DNA of 64,000 bases from Verrucomicrobiota bacterium (GTDB lineage Bacteria > Verrucomicrobiota > Verrucomicrobiia > Limisphaerales > UBA9464). The translations under genes and the position numbers were made by a program. Numbering within the stretch: the first letter of the stretch is position 1; every line of letters starts with the position of its first letter. Under the pieces are notes generated by a model. The model was given only the letters and a program-made list of their open reading frames with translations. It made no database searches and had not been told where the DNA came from. The stretch is from the NCBI GenBank assembly GCA_947454705.1, contig CANGKZ010000009.1, positions 101,811 through 165,810 of the forward strand. The letters are read 5' to 3'. Of this stretch, positions 1 to 9,207 are shown piece by piece.

Positions 1-1
1 C

Positions 2-1876
2 CTGCTCACGGATGGCAACGCGACCGACCTCAAGGATCGCGTGCCTTCGTGGACCGGTCTCCCGCCCGTGTATCCCGTGGTGCTCGGAACCGCGGACCGA
101 TTGAAGGATGTGTCCATTCGCCAGCTGAACACCGAGCGCAGTGCGTTTGAGGATGCACCGGTGGTGGTGCAGAGCCGACTGGAGTCGCACGGGTTTGCCG
201 GCGGGCAGTTGGTCGCGCGGGTGACCGACCAGACCGGCAAGATTGTTCAGGAGCAAACGGTGTCTGCACCCGGTGAAGGCGGCACCACGCCGGTGCGTTT
301 CCAACTCAAGCCCACGGCCGCGGGCGTGTCGTTCTTCCAGGTCGGCGTTCGGGCTGCGGCGGAATCCGGCGGTGGATCGTTTGCCACCAATACGGCCGAA
401 GCCACGCTGGCCAACAACACCCGCATCGTGGTCGCGGATCGCGGACGCGGGCCGCATCGAATTCTGTACGTCTCGGGCCGCCCCAACTGGGAATTCAAAT
501 TCCTCAATCGCGCGCTGCAGGAAGATGATCAATTGCAGCTCGTGGGCCTCATTCGCGTGGCCAAGCGCGAGCCCAAGTTTGAGTTCCGCGGTCGTTCCGG
601 CGAGACCAGCAATCCGCTCTTCCGCGGCTTTGGCGATCAGAGCCGCGAGGGCGCAGAGCGGTACGATCAGCCGGTGCTGAGCCGCATCAATCCGCGCGAT
701 GCGATTGAGCTTCGATCCGGTTTCCCGCGCACCGCCGAGGAGTTGTACCCGTATGCGGCGGTGATCGTGGACGATTTGGAATCGGCGTTTTTCTCGGCGG
801 ATCAGGCGGCACTGTTGCAGAAGTTTGTGTCCGAACGCGGCGGCGGGTTCCTCATGCTCGGGGGCATGGAGAGTTTTCAACAGGGCGAGTACAAGCGCAC
901 GCCCATCGGCGAAATGCTTCCGGTGTATCTCGACCGAACCGAGGAGGCGAAATCCTCCGGTGCCATGAGGTTCAATCTGGCCCGGGAAGGCTGGCTCCTG
1001 CCGTGGGCGCGGATTCGCGACAATGAATCGGATGAACGCGCCCGCATGGAAGCCATGCCCAAATTTGAGGTGGTCAACCGGGTCGGCGATGCCAAGCCCG
1101 GCGCATCGGTCGTGGCGACCGTGGCCGATGAATCGGGTCAGGAAGTACCCGCGTTGGTCGTTCAACGATTTGGACTGGGCCGAACCGCGGCGTTGACCGT
1201 GGGCGACGTCTGGCGCTGGGGCATGAAGGATGCCGTGGCACACGCCGACATGGACAAGGGATGGCGTCAGCTCGTTCGCTGGCTGGTGTCCGACGTTCCA
1301 AACCGCGTGGACATTTCCGCGGAGCCGGTCCCCGGGGATGCCAACGGAGCCATGCGAATCCAAGTGCGGGCACGCGATGCCTCGTACCTCCCGCTGGACA
1401 ACGCCACGGTGGCGCTGGAGGTCGAGCCGGTCGTGTTCCGCCCCAATGGTCGCGCCACCAACGCGGCACCTTCGCTTCGCCTGCAAGTGGAACCCTCCGC
1501 CAGTGAGCCCGGCGTGTATGAAGCCGTGTACGTGCCGAGGGAAACCGCCGGATATCGGGCCAAAGTCACCGTGACCGACACCCAGCGTGCGGAAGTGGGA
1601 CGCGCGGAAACCGGCTGGACCTCGGATCTCGCTGCCGAGGAATTCGCATCGCTTGCCCCGAATCGTGCGCTGCTGGAACAGATCGCCAGCGCGACCGGTG
1701 GAGCGGTGGTGACTGCATCAAAATTGGACGACTGGGTCCGCACCCTGTCTTCGCGTCCCGCCCCGGTGATGGAGCCGTGGTCGCGTCCGCTCTGGCACAC
1801 GCCGGTGTTGTTCCTGATTGCGATGGGATGTCTGCTGGCCGAATGGGGATTGCGACGCTGGAAAGGACTCCCGTGA
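2..1876 (+). CDS. vWA/glutamine amidotransferase-like membrane protein, 5'-truncated
   Basis: The reading frame is already open at base 2, and the first codons read LLTDGNATD, typical of the end of a von Willebrand A fold, so the true start lies outside the window. The middle part has an amidotransferase-like flavodoxin fold: ILYVSGRPNWEFKFLNRAL followed by a GGGFLMLGG turn, as in large membrane proteins of planctomycetes and Verrucomicrobia that sit near MoxR/DUF58 clusters. The C-terminus has one hydrophobic segment (TPVLFLIAMGCLLAEWGL) followed by Arg/Lys, so it is probably membrane-anchored with a large periplasmic part. Its stop overlaps the GTG start of the next gene, so the two are probably co-translated. 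The exact role is unknown; the MoxR/DUF58 link is inferred from family context because the upstream genes are not visible. Confidence 0.8.
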   Translation: MLTDGNATDLKDRVPSWTGLPPVYPVVLGTADRLKDVSIRQLNTERSAFEDAPVVVQSRLESHGFAGGQLVARVTDQTGKIVQEQTVSAPGEGGTTPVRFQLKPTAAGVSFFQVGVRAAAESGGGSFATNTAEATLANNTRIVVADRGRGPHRILYVSGRPNWEFKFLNRALQEDDQLQLVGLIRVAKREPKFEFRGRSGETSNPLFRGFGDQSREGAERYDQPVLSRINPRDAIELRSGFPRTAEELYPYAAVIVDDLESAFFSADQAALLQKFVSERGGGFLMLGGMESFQQGEYKRTPIGEMLPVYLDRTEEAKSSGAMRFNLAREGWLLPWARIRDNESDERARMEAMPKFEVVNRVGDAKPGASVVATVADESGQEVPALVVQRFGLGRTAALTVGDVWRWGMKDAVAHADMDKGWRQLVRWLVSDVPNRVDISAEPVPGDANGAMRIQVRARDASYLPLDNATVALEVEPVVFRPNGRATNAAPSLRLQVEPSASEPGVYEAVYVPRETAGYRAKVTVTDTQRAEVGRAETGWTSDLAAEEFASLAPNRALLEQIASATGGAVVTASKLDDWVRTLSSRPAPVMEPWSRPLWHTPVLFLIAMGCLLAEWGLRRWKGLP

Positions 1877-2868
1877 ACCCGATGCGACTTCTTCGTTTCC
1901 CGCTGCTGCTCTGCGCCTGCGCCTTGGCCTCGCTCGCTGCGGAGCCGGTGCCGGTGCCCGTCGCGGATTCGCCGCAGGTGTTGATCGTGATGGGGGCCGA
2001 GGGCGATGCGGACTTGGGCGGAAAGTTTCGCACCCAGGTCGGACAGTGGACCAACGCCTGCGCCCGCGCCGGTGCGAGTTTTGAGGTCTTCGGCGTTGCG
2101 CCTGCCGGAGCGGAAACCGATCGCGAACAACTTCGGTTGCGCATCGCGGCGTCGCCGACGAATGGAGTGTCGCCGTTGTGGATTGTGCTCGTGGGCCACG
2201 GCACGTGGGACGGACAGGATGCGAAGTTCAACCTGCGCGGACCCGACATCACCGCAGCGGAAATGGCGCAATGGTTAAAGCCGGTGACGCGTCCGCTGGC
2301 GGTCATCAACACCGCATCGGCCAGTGCGCCGTGGATCCCGGCGTTGAAGGGGCCTCGACGCGTGATCATTTCCGCCACGCGGAGCGGCGATGAACAGAAT
2401 TACACGCGCTTTGGTGGATTCCTCGCCGAAGCGATTGCCGATCCTTCGGGGGACTTGGATCAGGATGGTCAGACTTCGTTGTTGGAGGCCTTTCTTCGGG
2501 CCTCCACGCAGACCTCAGAATGGTATGCGACTGCGGGTCGGCTCGCGACCGAGCATCCGTTGATCGATGACAATGCCGACGGACTCGGCACCCCGGCGGC
2601 GTGGTTCCGCGGCACGCGCGCGACCAAGATGGCCAGCGGTGGAGCGCGTCCGGATGGGGGAGTCTCGCGTCAGTTCGTTCTCGTTCAGAGCCCGTGGGAA
2701 AAGCAGCTCCCGCCCGAGCAACGTGCGCGTCGCGATGCCCTCGAACTCGAACTGAACCGCCTGCGCGACCGTCGTCCCGAACCACCGAACGACGCCTACT
2801 ATCAAAAGATCGAAGCCATCGCGCTGGAGCTGGCCCGCCTCCAGGCTCAGCCCCAGTCCGCGCCGTGA
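1873..2868 (+). CDS. Secreted caspase/C13-peptidase-fold protein, catalytic Cys apparently missing
   Basis: The GTG start overlaps the previous stop by four bases (GTGA); an ATG lies nine bases later. A signal peptide (MRLLRFPLLLCACALASLAAEP) points to export. The body resembles the caspase/legumain fold: a beta strand (VLIVMGAEGD), then WIVLVGHGTWDG with the expected His at about residue 109, then a strand ending AVINTASASAPW where the nucleophile Cys would normally sit. Here that position reads Thr-Ala-Ser-Ala, with no Cys. The later segment RVIISATRSGDEQNYTRFGG matches the conserved continuation of such proteins. The C-terminus is charged and helical (EQRARRDALELELNRLRDR), probably a coiled coil. 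It may be a pseudo-enzyme partnering the upstream membrane protein; this is inference. Confidence 0.7.
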   Translation: MNPMRLLRFPLLLCACALASLAAEPVPVPVADSPQVLIVMGAEGDADLGGKFRTQVGQWTNACARAGASFEVFGVAPAGAETDREQLRLRIAASPTNGVSPLWIVLVGHGTWDGQDAKFNLRGPDITAAEMAQWLKPVTRPLAVINTASASAPWIPALKGPRRVIISATRSGDEQNYTRFGGFLAEAIADPSGDLDQDGQTSLLEAFLRASTQTSEWYATAGRLATEHPLIDDNADGLGTPAAWFRGTRATKMASGGARPDGGVSRQFVLVQSPWEKQLPPEQRARRDALELELNRLRDRRPEPPNDAYYQKIEAIALELARLQAQPQSAP

Positions 2869-2883
2869 GATTTGCAGGCGGAA

Positions 2884-2919
2884 GTTGAACGGTTGAAAAG
2901 ATGAAGAGTTGAAGGGGGG
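2884..2919 (+). repeat. Tandem GTTGAANN octamer repeat, divergent copy
   Basis: Four octamers of the form GTTGAANN (one reads GATGAAGA) are followed by a G run, beginning 16 bases after the stop of the gene ending at 2868. It matches better-conserved copies near 24.2, 48.9, 49.9 and 58.5 kb and is in the sense direction of the preceding gene. Confidence 0.7.
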
Positions 2920-3053
2920 GGTAGTTACGGCGCCGCGCCGACCGCGCCGTCCCATCTTGCGGTGAGGCTCCGCGGCTCAAAAACTCGAAGCCTCCCGATT
3001 CTTCTCCTCCCCGGACTTGAACACTCACCGCGGGCCGGGTCAGTGTCTCCGCG

Positions 3054-5615
3054 ATGTCACACCCCCGTCTTCGTCGTGGCCCGGCCGCGTCCCTGCTTGG
3101 ACTCTGCCTGGGACTGGGAATGCTCTGGAATTCCGCGCTGGTTCGCGCTGCCGTTCAGGACGGCGCCACCCCGGTCGAATCGCTCAAGGTCGCACGGGGC
3201 TTCAAGGTCGAGCTGCTGTACTCGGTCCCCAAGGATCAGCAGGGATCCTGGGTGTCGATGTGCCTCGATCCGAAGGGACGCCTGATCGTGTCGGATCAGT
3301 ACGGAAAGCTTTACCGCATCACCGTTCCGTCCGTGGGCTCCACCGCCGCGCCCAAAATTGAGCTGCTCGATGTCGCGATCGGCAGCGCGCAGGGCCTGTT
3401 GTACGCCTTCGACAGCCTGTACGTGATGTGCGCCGAGCAGAAGTACCAGGGCCGGGGCCTGTACCGATTGCGGGACACCCAGGGCAAGGACCAGTTCGAC
3501 GAGGTGAAACTCCTCCGCAAGCTCGACGGCGGCGGCGAACACGGACCCCACGCCATCCTGCTTTCGCCCGATGGCAAGTCGCTCACCATCGTCTCCGGCA
3601 ACCAGACCAAGGTGACCGAGATCTCCTCGTCCCGCGTGCCCAAGGTCTGGTCCGAGGATCATCTCCTCCCGCGCCTGTGGGATGGCAACGGCTTCATGAA
3701 GGGCGTGCTCGCCCCGGGCGGATGGATCGCCGAGACGGATCCCGAGGGACGCGACTGGGAATTGATCGCGACCGGATTCCGCAACGAATACGACGCCGCG
3801 TACAACCGCGACGGCGAATTGTTCACCTTCGATGCCGACATGGAGTGGGATCTCAACACGCCCTGGTACCGGCCCACGCGTGTGAATCACGTCGTCAGCG
3901 GCGCCGAATTCGGATGGCGCAGCGGCGCAGGCAAGTGGCCCGCGTACTATCCCGACAGCCTCGGCGCGGTGGTCAATGTCGGCCCCGGCTCCCCGACCGG
4001 TGTGACCTTCGGCTACGGCGCGAAGTTCCCGGCGAAATACCAGGAGGCCCTCTACATCAACGATTGGAGCTACGGCAAACTCTACGCCGTTCATCTCCAG
4101 CCCGCCGGCTCCGGCTACAACGGCCAGCTCGAGGAATTCATTTCCGGATCCCCGCTGCCGCTGACCGATCTGGTGGTGAATCCCGCGGACGGGGCGTTGT
4201 ACTTCACCATCGGTGGACGCAAGACGCAGTCGGGTCTGTACCGCGTGACCTACGCCGGTGCTGATTCCACCGCTCCGTCGAAGGGAATGAAGGGTGGCGA
4301 AAAGGAACGCGCCCAGCGTCGTCGCTTGGAATCCTTCCACGGGCATGCCGATCCGAAGGCCATTGCTGAAGCCTGGCCGTTCCTGAAGAGCCCCGACCGC
4401 AACCTGCGCTTCGCCGCACGGATTGCGCTCGAATGGCAGCCGGTGGAAACCTGGCGCGAGCGCGCCCTCGCCGAGAAGAATCCCGAGGCCTCCATTCAGG
4501 CCCTCATCGCGCTGAGCCGCGTGAGCCACCGCGATCGCTTCCATTCCAAGCCCACCGATCCGGCTCCGGACGCCGTCCTGCAGGAAAAGATCTTCGACGC
4601 GCTCCAGCGGATTTCCTGGTCGCGCCTGAATGAGACCCACCAGATCGAATGGCTGCGCGCGAATGCACTTCTCTTCACCCGGTTTGGTCCGCCGAGCCAG
4701 GCCATCCGCAGTGCGCTGCTGGCCCGCGTGAGCCCGCTGTATCCGGCCCGCACCCGCGAGCTGAACGCTGAGCTTGCCTCATTTCTGGTCTACCTCGAAG
4801 CGCCCGATGCCGCCGCCCGCCTCGTCGCTGCGCTCAACGCGGCTCCGTCGCAGGAGGAACAATTGGATCTCGCCCGGACGATCCGTGTGCTCAAGACCGG
4901 ATGGACCCCGGACCTGCGTCGCGCGTACCTGAATTGGTTCCTCAAGGCGGCCAGCTTCCGCGGTGGTGCGTCGCTCGCGGGATTCCTCCGCGACATGAAG
5001 GCCGATGCCGTGGCGACGATGTCGGACGCCGAGAAGGTCCAGCTGGCCGATGTGCTCAACGCCAAGCCGGTGGTAAAGAAACCCCTCGAAAACCTGCTGG
5101 CCGGCCGGTCCACGGTGCAGGAGTGGAAGGTCTCGGATGTCACGCCGGCTCTGGCCACCGGGCTGCGTCACCGGAATTTCCAGAAGGGGCATGACCTCTT
5201 CGGTGCCGTGGGTTGCTTCAACTGCCACCGTTTTGCCGGCGACGGCGGCGCGGTCGGACCCGACCTCACTGGAATCGGCGGACGCTTCAGCCCGAAGGAT
5301 CTGCTCGAATCGATCATCGAACCCTCCAAGGAAGTCAGCGACCAGTACGCCCCGATCGTGATCACCACGAAGAAGGGCGACACGGTCACCGGCCGCGTGG
5401 CAAACCTCAATGAAGAGGTGATGATGATCATGGAGGACATGTCGGCCCCTGGTGATTTCACCAACGTGCGCCGCAGCGACATCGTGAAGATCGAGCCTTC
5501 GAAGATCTCCCCCATGCCCGAGGGATTGCTGAACACGCTGAAGCAGGACGAGATTCTCGACCTGATGGCGTTCCTGCTGTCGCGCGGTGATCGCAATGCC
5601 CCGGTGTTCAAATGA
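3054..5615 (+). CDS. Secreted PQQ-type beta-propeller with C-terminal cytochrome c and heme-binding domains
   Basis: This 853-residue protein begins with a signal peptide (LLGLCLGLGMLWNSALVRAA). Residues 40-400 form a sugar-dehydrogenase-like beta-propeller (VARGFKVELLYSVP, then WSYGKLYAVHLQP and NPADGALYFTIGG). A helical middle part of HEAT-like character follows. The C-terminus holds one cytochrome c motif, CFNCH at residues 721-725, then KDLLESIIEPSKEVSDQYAPI, the signature of the putative heme-binding domain common in planctomycete and verrucomicrobial dehydrogenases. It probably oxidises a sugar or related compound in the periplasm and passes electrons to its own heme; the substrate is not evident. 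Its stop overlaps the ATG of the following hydrolase (ATGA), which suggests one operon. Confidence 0.85.
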   Translation: MSHPRLRRGPAASLLGLCLGLGMLWNSALVRAAVQDGATPVESLKVARGFKVELLYSVPKDQQGSWVSMCLDPKGRLIVSDQYGKLYRITVPSVGSTAAPKIELLDVAIGSAQGLLYAFDSLYVMCAEQKYQGRGLYRLRDTQGKDQFDEVKLLRKLDGGGEHGPHAILLSPDGKSLTIVSGNQTKVTEISSSRVPKVWSEDHLLPRLWDGNGFMKGVLAPGGWIAETDPEGRDWELIATGFRNEYDAAYNRDGELFTFDADMEWDLNTPWYRPTRVNHVVSGAEFGWRSGAGKWPAYYPDSLGAVVNVGPGSPTGVTFGYGAKFPAKYQEALYINDWSYGKLYAVHLQPAGSGYNGQLEEFISGSPLPLTDLVVNPADGALYFTIGGRKTQSGLYRVTYAGADSTAPSKGMKGGEKERAQRRRLESFHGHADPKAIAEAWPFLKSPDRNLRFAARIALEWQPVETWRERALAEKNPEASIQALIALSRVSHRDRFHSKPTDPAPDAVLQEKIFDALQRISWSRLNETHQIEWLRANALLFTRFGPPSQAIRSALLARVSPLYPARTRELNAELASFLVYLEAPDAAARLVAALNAAPSQEEQLDLARTIRVLKTGWTPDLRRAYLNWFLKAASFRGGASLAGFLRDMKADAVATMSDAEKVQLADVLNAKPVVKKPLENLLAGRSTVQEWKVSDVTPALATGLRHRNFQKGHDLFGAVGCFNCHRFAGDGGAVGPDLTGIGGRFSPKDLLESIIEPSKEVSDQYAPIVITTKKGDTVTGRVANLNEEVMMIMEDMSAPGDFTNVRRSDIVKIEPSKISPMPEGLLNTLKQDEILDLMAFLLSRGDRNAPVFK

Positions 5616-6469
5616 GCCGGCCCGCATCCATTGTTCAGCGCCTGGCGGCTTCGGTCGGTCTGGCTGTTTTCTGTCTCGGCGGTGGAGCGATTCCGTTCGC
5701 CGCCACGGCTGCCGAGCCTCCTGCAAAGGTGCTGCCGTTTCCCGGCACCACCTTTGCCGTGGAGGGACACACCGCGTTCCTCATCCTGCCCGAACAGGGG
5801 GCGGGTACCAAAAAGGAGGCAGCGGGACGCCCGTGGGTTTGGTACACGCCCACGTTGCCCGGATTGCCCGGGCCGGAGGAGCGGTGGATGTTCCGTCGTT
5901 TCCTCGATGCCGGCATTGCCATCGCCGGGGTGGATGCCGGCGAGTCGTACGGAAGTCCGGATGGCAACAAGGTGTTCGATGCCTTTTACCGCGAAGTGAC
6001 GCGGTCCCGCGGGCTCGGCAAAAAGCCCGTGTTTCTTGCCCGAAGCCGCGGAGGCCTGATGGCCCTGAGCTGGGCCGCGGAACATCCGCGATCGGTGGGT
6101 GGCATCGCCGGGATCTATCCGGTGTTCGACCTGTCGAGCTATCCCGGTCTGGAAAAGGCGGCCCCGGCCTATCACCTGAGTCGGTTGGATCTGGAACGCC
6201 GGCTGACCCGGTATAATCCGGTGGATCGCCTGCGTTCGCTGGCCCGCGCGCGTGTGCCGCTGTTTTTGCTGCATGGCGATGTGGACACGCTCGTTCCACT
6301 GGCGCGGAATTCGGGTGAGGTCGCGCGCCGATACCGGGAGCTCAAGGGCCCGGTGGAATTGCAGATCGCCAAGGGGCAGGGGCATTCCATGTGGCCCGGC
6401 TTTTTCGAATGCGAGCCGCTGGTTTCATTTGTGATACGCACCGAACTCGCCGCGGCCCGGGCCCGCTGA
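5612..6469 (+). CDS. Secreted alpha/beta hydrolase
   Basis: The ATG overlaps the stop of the upstream dehydrogenase by four bases, indicating translational coupling. The N-terminus is a signal peptide (VGLAVFCLGGGAIPFAATAAEP). The alpha/beta hydrolase fold is shown by the nucleophile elbow ARSRGG (Ser at about 145), an acid site in LLHGDVDTLVPL and a catalytic His in KGQGHSMW. The order and spacing fit the prolyl-oligopeptidase/dienelactone branch. The elbow lacks the first Gly of the usual GxSxG and reads A-R-S-R-G, which also occurs in secreted PVC hydrolases. It probably cleaves an ester or glycan decoration; the substrate is unknown. Confidence 0.75.
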   Translation: MSRPASIVQRLAASVGLAVFCLGGGAIPFAATAAEPPAKVLPFPGTTFAVEGHTAFLILPEQGAGTKKEAAGRPWVWYTPTLPGLPGPEERWMFRRFLDAGIAIAGVDAGESYGSPDGNKVFDAFYREVTRSRGLGKKPVFLARSRGGLMALSWAAEHPRSVGGIAGIYPVFDLSSYPGLEKAAPAYHLSRLDLERRLTRYNPVDRLRSLARARVPLFLLHGDVDTLVPLARNSGEVARRYRELKGPVELQIAKGQGHSMWPGFFECEPLVSFVIRTELAAARAR

Positions 6470-6480
6470 TTTTGCTTCGG

Positions 6481-6924
6481 ATGAACTGGGATCATTACTT
6501 CATGGAGATCGCCCGGACGGTGGCGCTGCGGTCGAAGGACCCGGCGACGCGCGTGGGCGCTGTGATCGTCGAACCGACCACCCACGCCGTGAAGGCCACG
6601 GGGTACAACGGCATGCCGGCCGGGATGGTGGAGACGGCGGAGCTCTGGGAGCGTCCCACCAAGTACCAGTACATCTGCCACGCGGAAGCCAATGCGATCC
6701 ACTTCGCCGCCCGCAACGGGGCGCCGGTGGCTGGGTGCACGCTCTACGTGACCGGCCTGTTCCCGTGCGCCAATTGCGCCAAGGCCATCGTGCAATCCGG
6801 GATCAAGCGCGTGGTGGTGCCCACCGACCACATGAACGAGCGCTGGACCGAAGAGATCCAGATCGCCAAGCGCATCCTGTCGGAAACCGGCGTCGGTTGG
6901 GACGAAGTCGAAGCCCCGAAATAG
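6481..6924 (+). CDS. Deoxycytidylate (dCMP) deaminase family protein
   Basis: The protein has 147 residues, starting at the ATG that gives MNWDHYFMEIARTVALRSKD; the longer open frame upstream overlaps the preceding hydrolase and is not needed. The zinc-deaminase signature is complete: CHAEANAI (His67, Glu69) and FPCANCAKAI (Cys96, Cys99). Length and the N-terminal W-x-x-Y-F-M pattern fit the dCMP deaminase/ComEB family, which converts dCMP to dUMP for thymidylate synthesis. It lies 11 bases after the hydrolase gene. It could act on another free nucleotide or base, since dCMP specificity cannot be read from these motifs. Confidence 0.85.
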   Translation: MNWDHYFMEIARTVALRSKDPATRVGAVIVEPTTHAVKATGYNGMPAGMVETAELWERPTKYQYICHAEANAIHFAARNGAPVAGCTLYVTGLFPCANCAKAIVQSGIKRVVVPTDHMNERWTEEIQIAKRILSETGVGWDEVEAPK

Positions 6925-6939
6925 CGGCGTGGCGCAGCC

Positions 6940-8193
6940 CTAGACTTTTCGGATCAGGATGCGGGCACCGCGGCGGTAGGTGAGGTAGCTGTAGAACCAC
7001 TGCCAGAGCACGGCGACCTTGTTGCGGAATCCGACCAGGAACAGCAGGTGCACCACCAGCCAGGCGATCCAGGCCAGAAAGCCGGTGAACTGGATCGGTC
7101 CCATCTTGGCCACAGCGGCGGACCTTCCGATCGTGGCCATCGATCCCTTGTCCCAATAGTCAAACGGCGGCCGCGCGGGATGGCCTTCCAATTCATCGAG
7201 GATGATTCGCGAAACGTGCTTGGCCTCCTGAATGGCCGCGGGCGAAACCCCGGGCACGATCTGCCCGTCGCAATCCACGATCGAGCACGCATCGCCGATG
7301 ACAAACACCTCCGGATGATCCGGGAGGCTGAGGTCGGGCTTCACGAGCACGCGGCCGGCGCGGTCGAGCGGGGCGCCCAATTTGGCCGTCAGGGCAGAGG
7401 CCGAAACGCCCGCGGCCCAGAGGATGTTTTCGGCCTCGATCACCGTGCCGTCGGGCAGCAGGACCTTCCCGCGTTGAAGATCCTTCACGCGGGTTTCGGT
7501 GCGCACTTCGACCCCCATTTTCTCCAACGTTTCCCGGGCGTTTTGGCTGAGTTCCTCGGGGAATTGGGCGAGCAGGCGCGGACTGCCCTCGATGAGGATC
7601 ACGCGCGACTGCGTGGGGTCGATGCGGCGGAAGTCGCGTCGGAGCACCTGACGGCTGAGTTCAATGAGCGCGCCGGCAAGTTCCACACCGGTGGGACCGC
7701 CACCGATCACCACCAGGGTCATCAACCGGCGGCGTTCCGCTTCGTCGTCGGTGTTTTCTGCGCGTTCAAACGCGTCGAGCACTTCGCGGCGGATCCGGTG
7801 GGCGTCTTCGAGCGATTTGAGTCCGGGAGCGAATTCCGCCCACTCGGGATGGCCGAAGTACGAGGTGCGTCCGCCGAGGGCGAAGACGAGGTAATCGTAT
7901 CGCTCCGGCTTGCCATCCACGATCACCTCGCGGGTGGCGGTGTGGATGTCTTCCACCGTGCCAAGCCGCACCTGAATTTCAGGACGGTCATGAAAAATGG
8001 CACGAATCGGCTGCGCGATTTCCGGAGCGGACAAACCCGCCGTGGCCACCTGATACAGGAGCGGTTGGAACAGGTGATGGTTCTGCCGGTCCACGAGAAG
8101 AATCTCGGCACCGGGGTGTTTGAAGGACTGGCAGAAGGTGAGTCCACCAAACCCGGCTCCCAGCACCACGATCCGAGGCGTACGCTGTTCCAT
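6940..8193 (-). CDS. ndh: Type II NADH dehydrogenase (NAD(P)/FAD-dependent oxidoreductase)
   Basis: The protein is 417 residues, typical for NDH-2. The FAD-binding GAGFGG lies at residues 12-17, followed by HHLFQPLLYQVATAGLS, characteristic of this family. A second dinucleotide site, VVIGGGPTGVELAGAL, binds NADH. The FAD-closing segment is VFVIGDACSI. The C-terminal 60 residues include a hydrophobic stretch (GFLAWIAWLVVHLLFLVGF) and a basic tail, the usual amphipathic membrane anchor. It transfers electrons from NADH to quinone without pumping protons. The gene is convergent with the deaminase gene, with 15 bases between the stops. Confidence 0.92.
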   Translation of the reverse strand: MEQRTPRIVVLGAGFGGLTFCQSFKHPGAEILLVDRQNHHLFQPLLYQVATAGLSAPEIAQPIRAIFHDRPEIQVRLGTVEDIHTATREVIVDGKPERYDYLVFALGGRTSYFGHPEWAEFAPGLKSLEDAHRIRREVLDAFERAENTDDEAERRRLMTLVVIGGGPTGVELAGALIELSRQVLRRDFRRIDPTQSRVILIEGSPRLLAQFPEELSQNARETLEKMGVEVRTETRVKDLQRGKVLLPDGTVIEAENILWAAGVSASALTAKLGAPLDRAGRVLVKPDLSLPDHPEVFVIGDACSIVDCDGQIVPGVSPAAIQEAKHVSRIILDELEGHPARPPFDYWDKGSMATIGRSAAVAKMGPIQFTGFLAWIAWLVVHLLFLVGFRNKVAVLWQWFYSYLTYRRGARILIRKV

Positions 8194-8509
8194 TGCGTCG
8201 GAGCTTCGTGCCGGTCCGATCGATCCGCAATGGGGAAGACCGGGCGCGGATCGGAGTTCGAAGATCGAAGATCAGGGATCGGGGATCGGTTCGCAGCCTT
8301 CCCCTAGCCGCCGCCGGAAGAAGGCGGATCACCCGAACGTTCCAAGTCACCCGCCCATCCATTGGGGCCTCCGAGTCCAAGCCCGTGTCCGACCCATTTT
8401 TGGAGTGCGGCGGGAAGCGCAGCGCCACGCCGCTTTGGTCAGCCCGCAGTCCTGCGCGCAGCGTCGCACCCCGCCAAACTCGATTACCAGCTGCGCCGCA
8501 AAACCGCCC
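8194..8509. other. Intergenic region with a REP-like palindrome
   Basis: No gene is supported in this 316-base gap between the ndh start and the end of the small oxidoreductase subunit. The stretch 8240-8290 has direct-repeat-like words (gatcgaagatcagggatcgg). The only recognisable element is the REP-like palindrome listed separately. The ndh promoter must lie in this gap but no clear -35/-10 pair was seen. Confidence 0.5.
8398..8447 (+). repeat. REP-like palindromic repeat, subtype 1
   Basis: The core ggagtgcggcgggaagcgca, continuing to a CGCCGCTTTGGTCA end, can fold through GCGGCG/CGCCGC arms. The same 40-base core occurs in reverse orientation at about 49130-49180, and a related subtype occurs at 48983 and 57175. 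Confidence 0.7.
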
Positions 8510-9175
8510 CTACGCGAGGCCGAGTTTTTGCAGGGCTTCCTTGGGTGGTTCGGCGAACCGAGTGAGCGGGGTGTTGCCCACGAATCCGATGTCCTTCATG
8601 CCGGCCGGTGTGGTGAAGAAGCCGGTCATCACCAAGCCACGGAAGGTCTTGAAGAACGCCGCGCCACCGGTGCCATCGGCACTCGCCTGATCCGCATGGG
8701 CAATGCTCTGGATCAGGGCGGTTTTCTGCGCTTCGTTGATGGATGTAAACGTTCCGCCGTGCAGCCGCTTGGATTCGGCGTCGAGCCAGTCGAGTCCATT
8801 GAGAACGGTCGCCCGATCCTTGGTCTGCACCGGGTACGGAGCGCTGATCCATTCGTCGATGAAGTCGGTCACCCCGACCGCGCTGGCTGCCGGGGATTTG
8901 TCATCGGCCGGGAGGATCACATCTGCCAGTGCCGACACGGTCTGGCGTTGCGGGGCGCTCAGCGTGAGTGGCCAAAGCTCACCGGGCTTGTAGGTGTGGT
9001 TCAGCAGCGGATCGGTGCCGTAGGGCTTGCCCGTGACGGGCGCGGCACCGGGGTTGGCGGCGTCGGCACCGAAGGAGGTCGGCGCGAGGGCCATGGCGGC
9101 GCTTGCGGTCATCACCCATTGAAGGGCTTCGCGACGGCTGATGCGGGGCAGGGCCTCGGAATTGGGGGAAGTCAT
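8510..9175 (-). CDS. Gluconate 2-dehydrogenase subunit 3 family protein (Tat-exported)
   Basis: The N-terminus carries a twin-arginine signal (RISRREALQWVMTASAAMAL), so the protein is exported folded. The body matches the small gamma subunit of membrane-bound GMC dehydrogenases: LSAPQRQTVSALADVILPADD and a C-terminal GFFTTPAGMKDIGFVGN. It lies directly downstream of a GMC flavoprotein, and the two probably form one periplasmic dehydrogenase. ATG 9175 was chosen because it gives a normal-length Tat signal; a GTG at 9211 that overlaps the upstream stop (GTGA) would add 12 residues. No cytochrome c subunit follows, unlike the classic three-subunit gluconate dehydrogenase. Confidence 0.85.
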   Translation of the reverse strand: MTSPNSEALPRISRREALQWVMTASAAMALAPTSFGADAANPGAAPVTGKPYGTDPLLNHTYKPGELWPLTLSAPQRQTVSALADVILPADDKSPAASAVGVTDFIDEWISAPYPVQTKDRATVLNGLDWLDAESKRLHGGTFTSINEAQKTALIQSIAHADQASADGTGGAAFFKTFRGLVMTGFFTTPAGMKDIGFVGNTPLTRFAEPPKEALQKLGLA

Positions 9176-9207
9176 GGAGTGAATCGGGTTCGGATGGGGA
9201 GTGAAGG

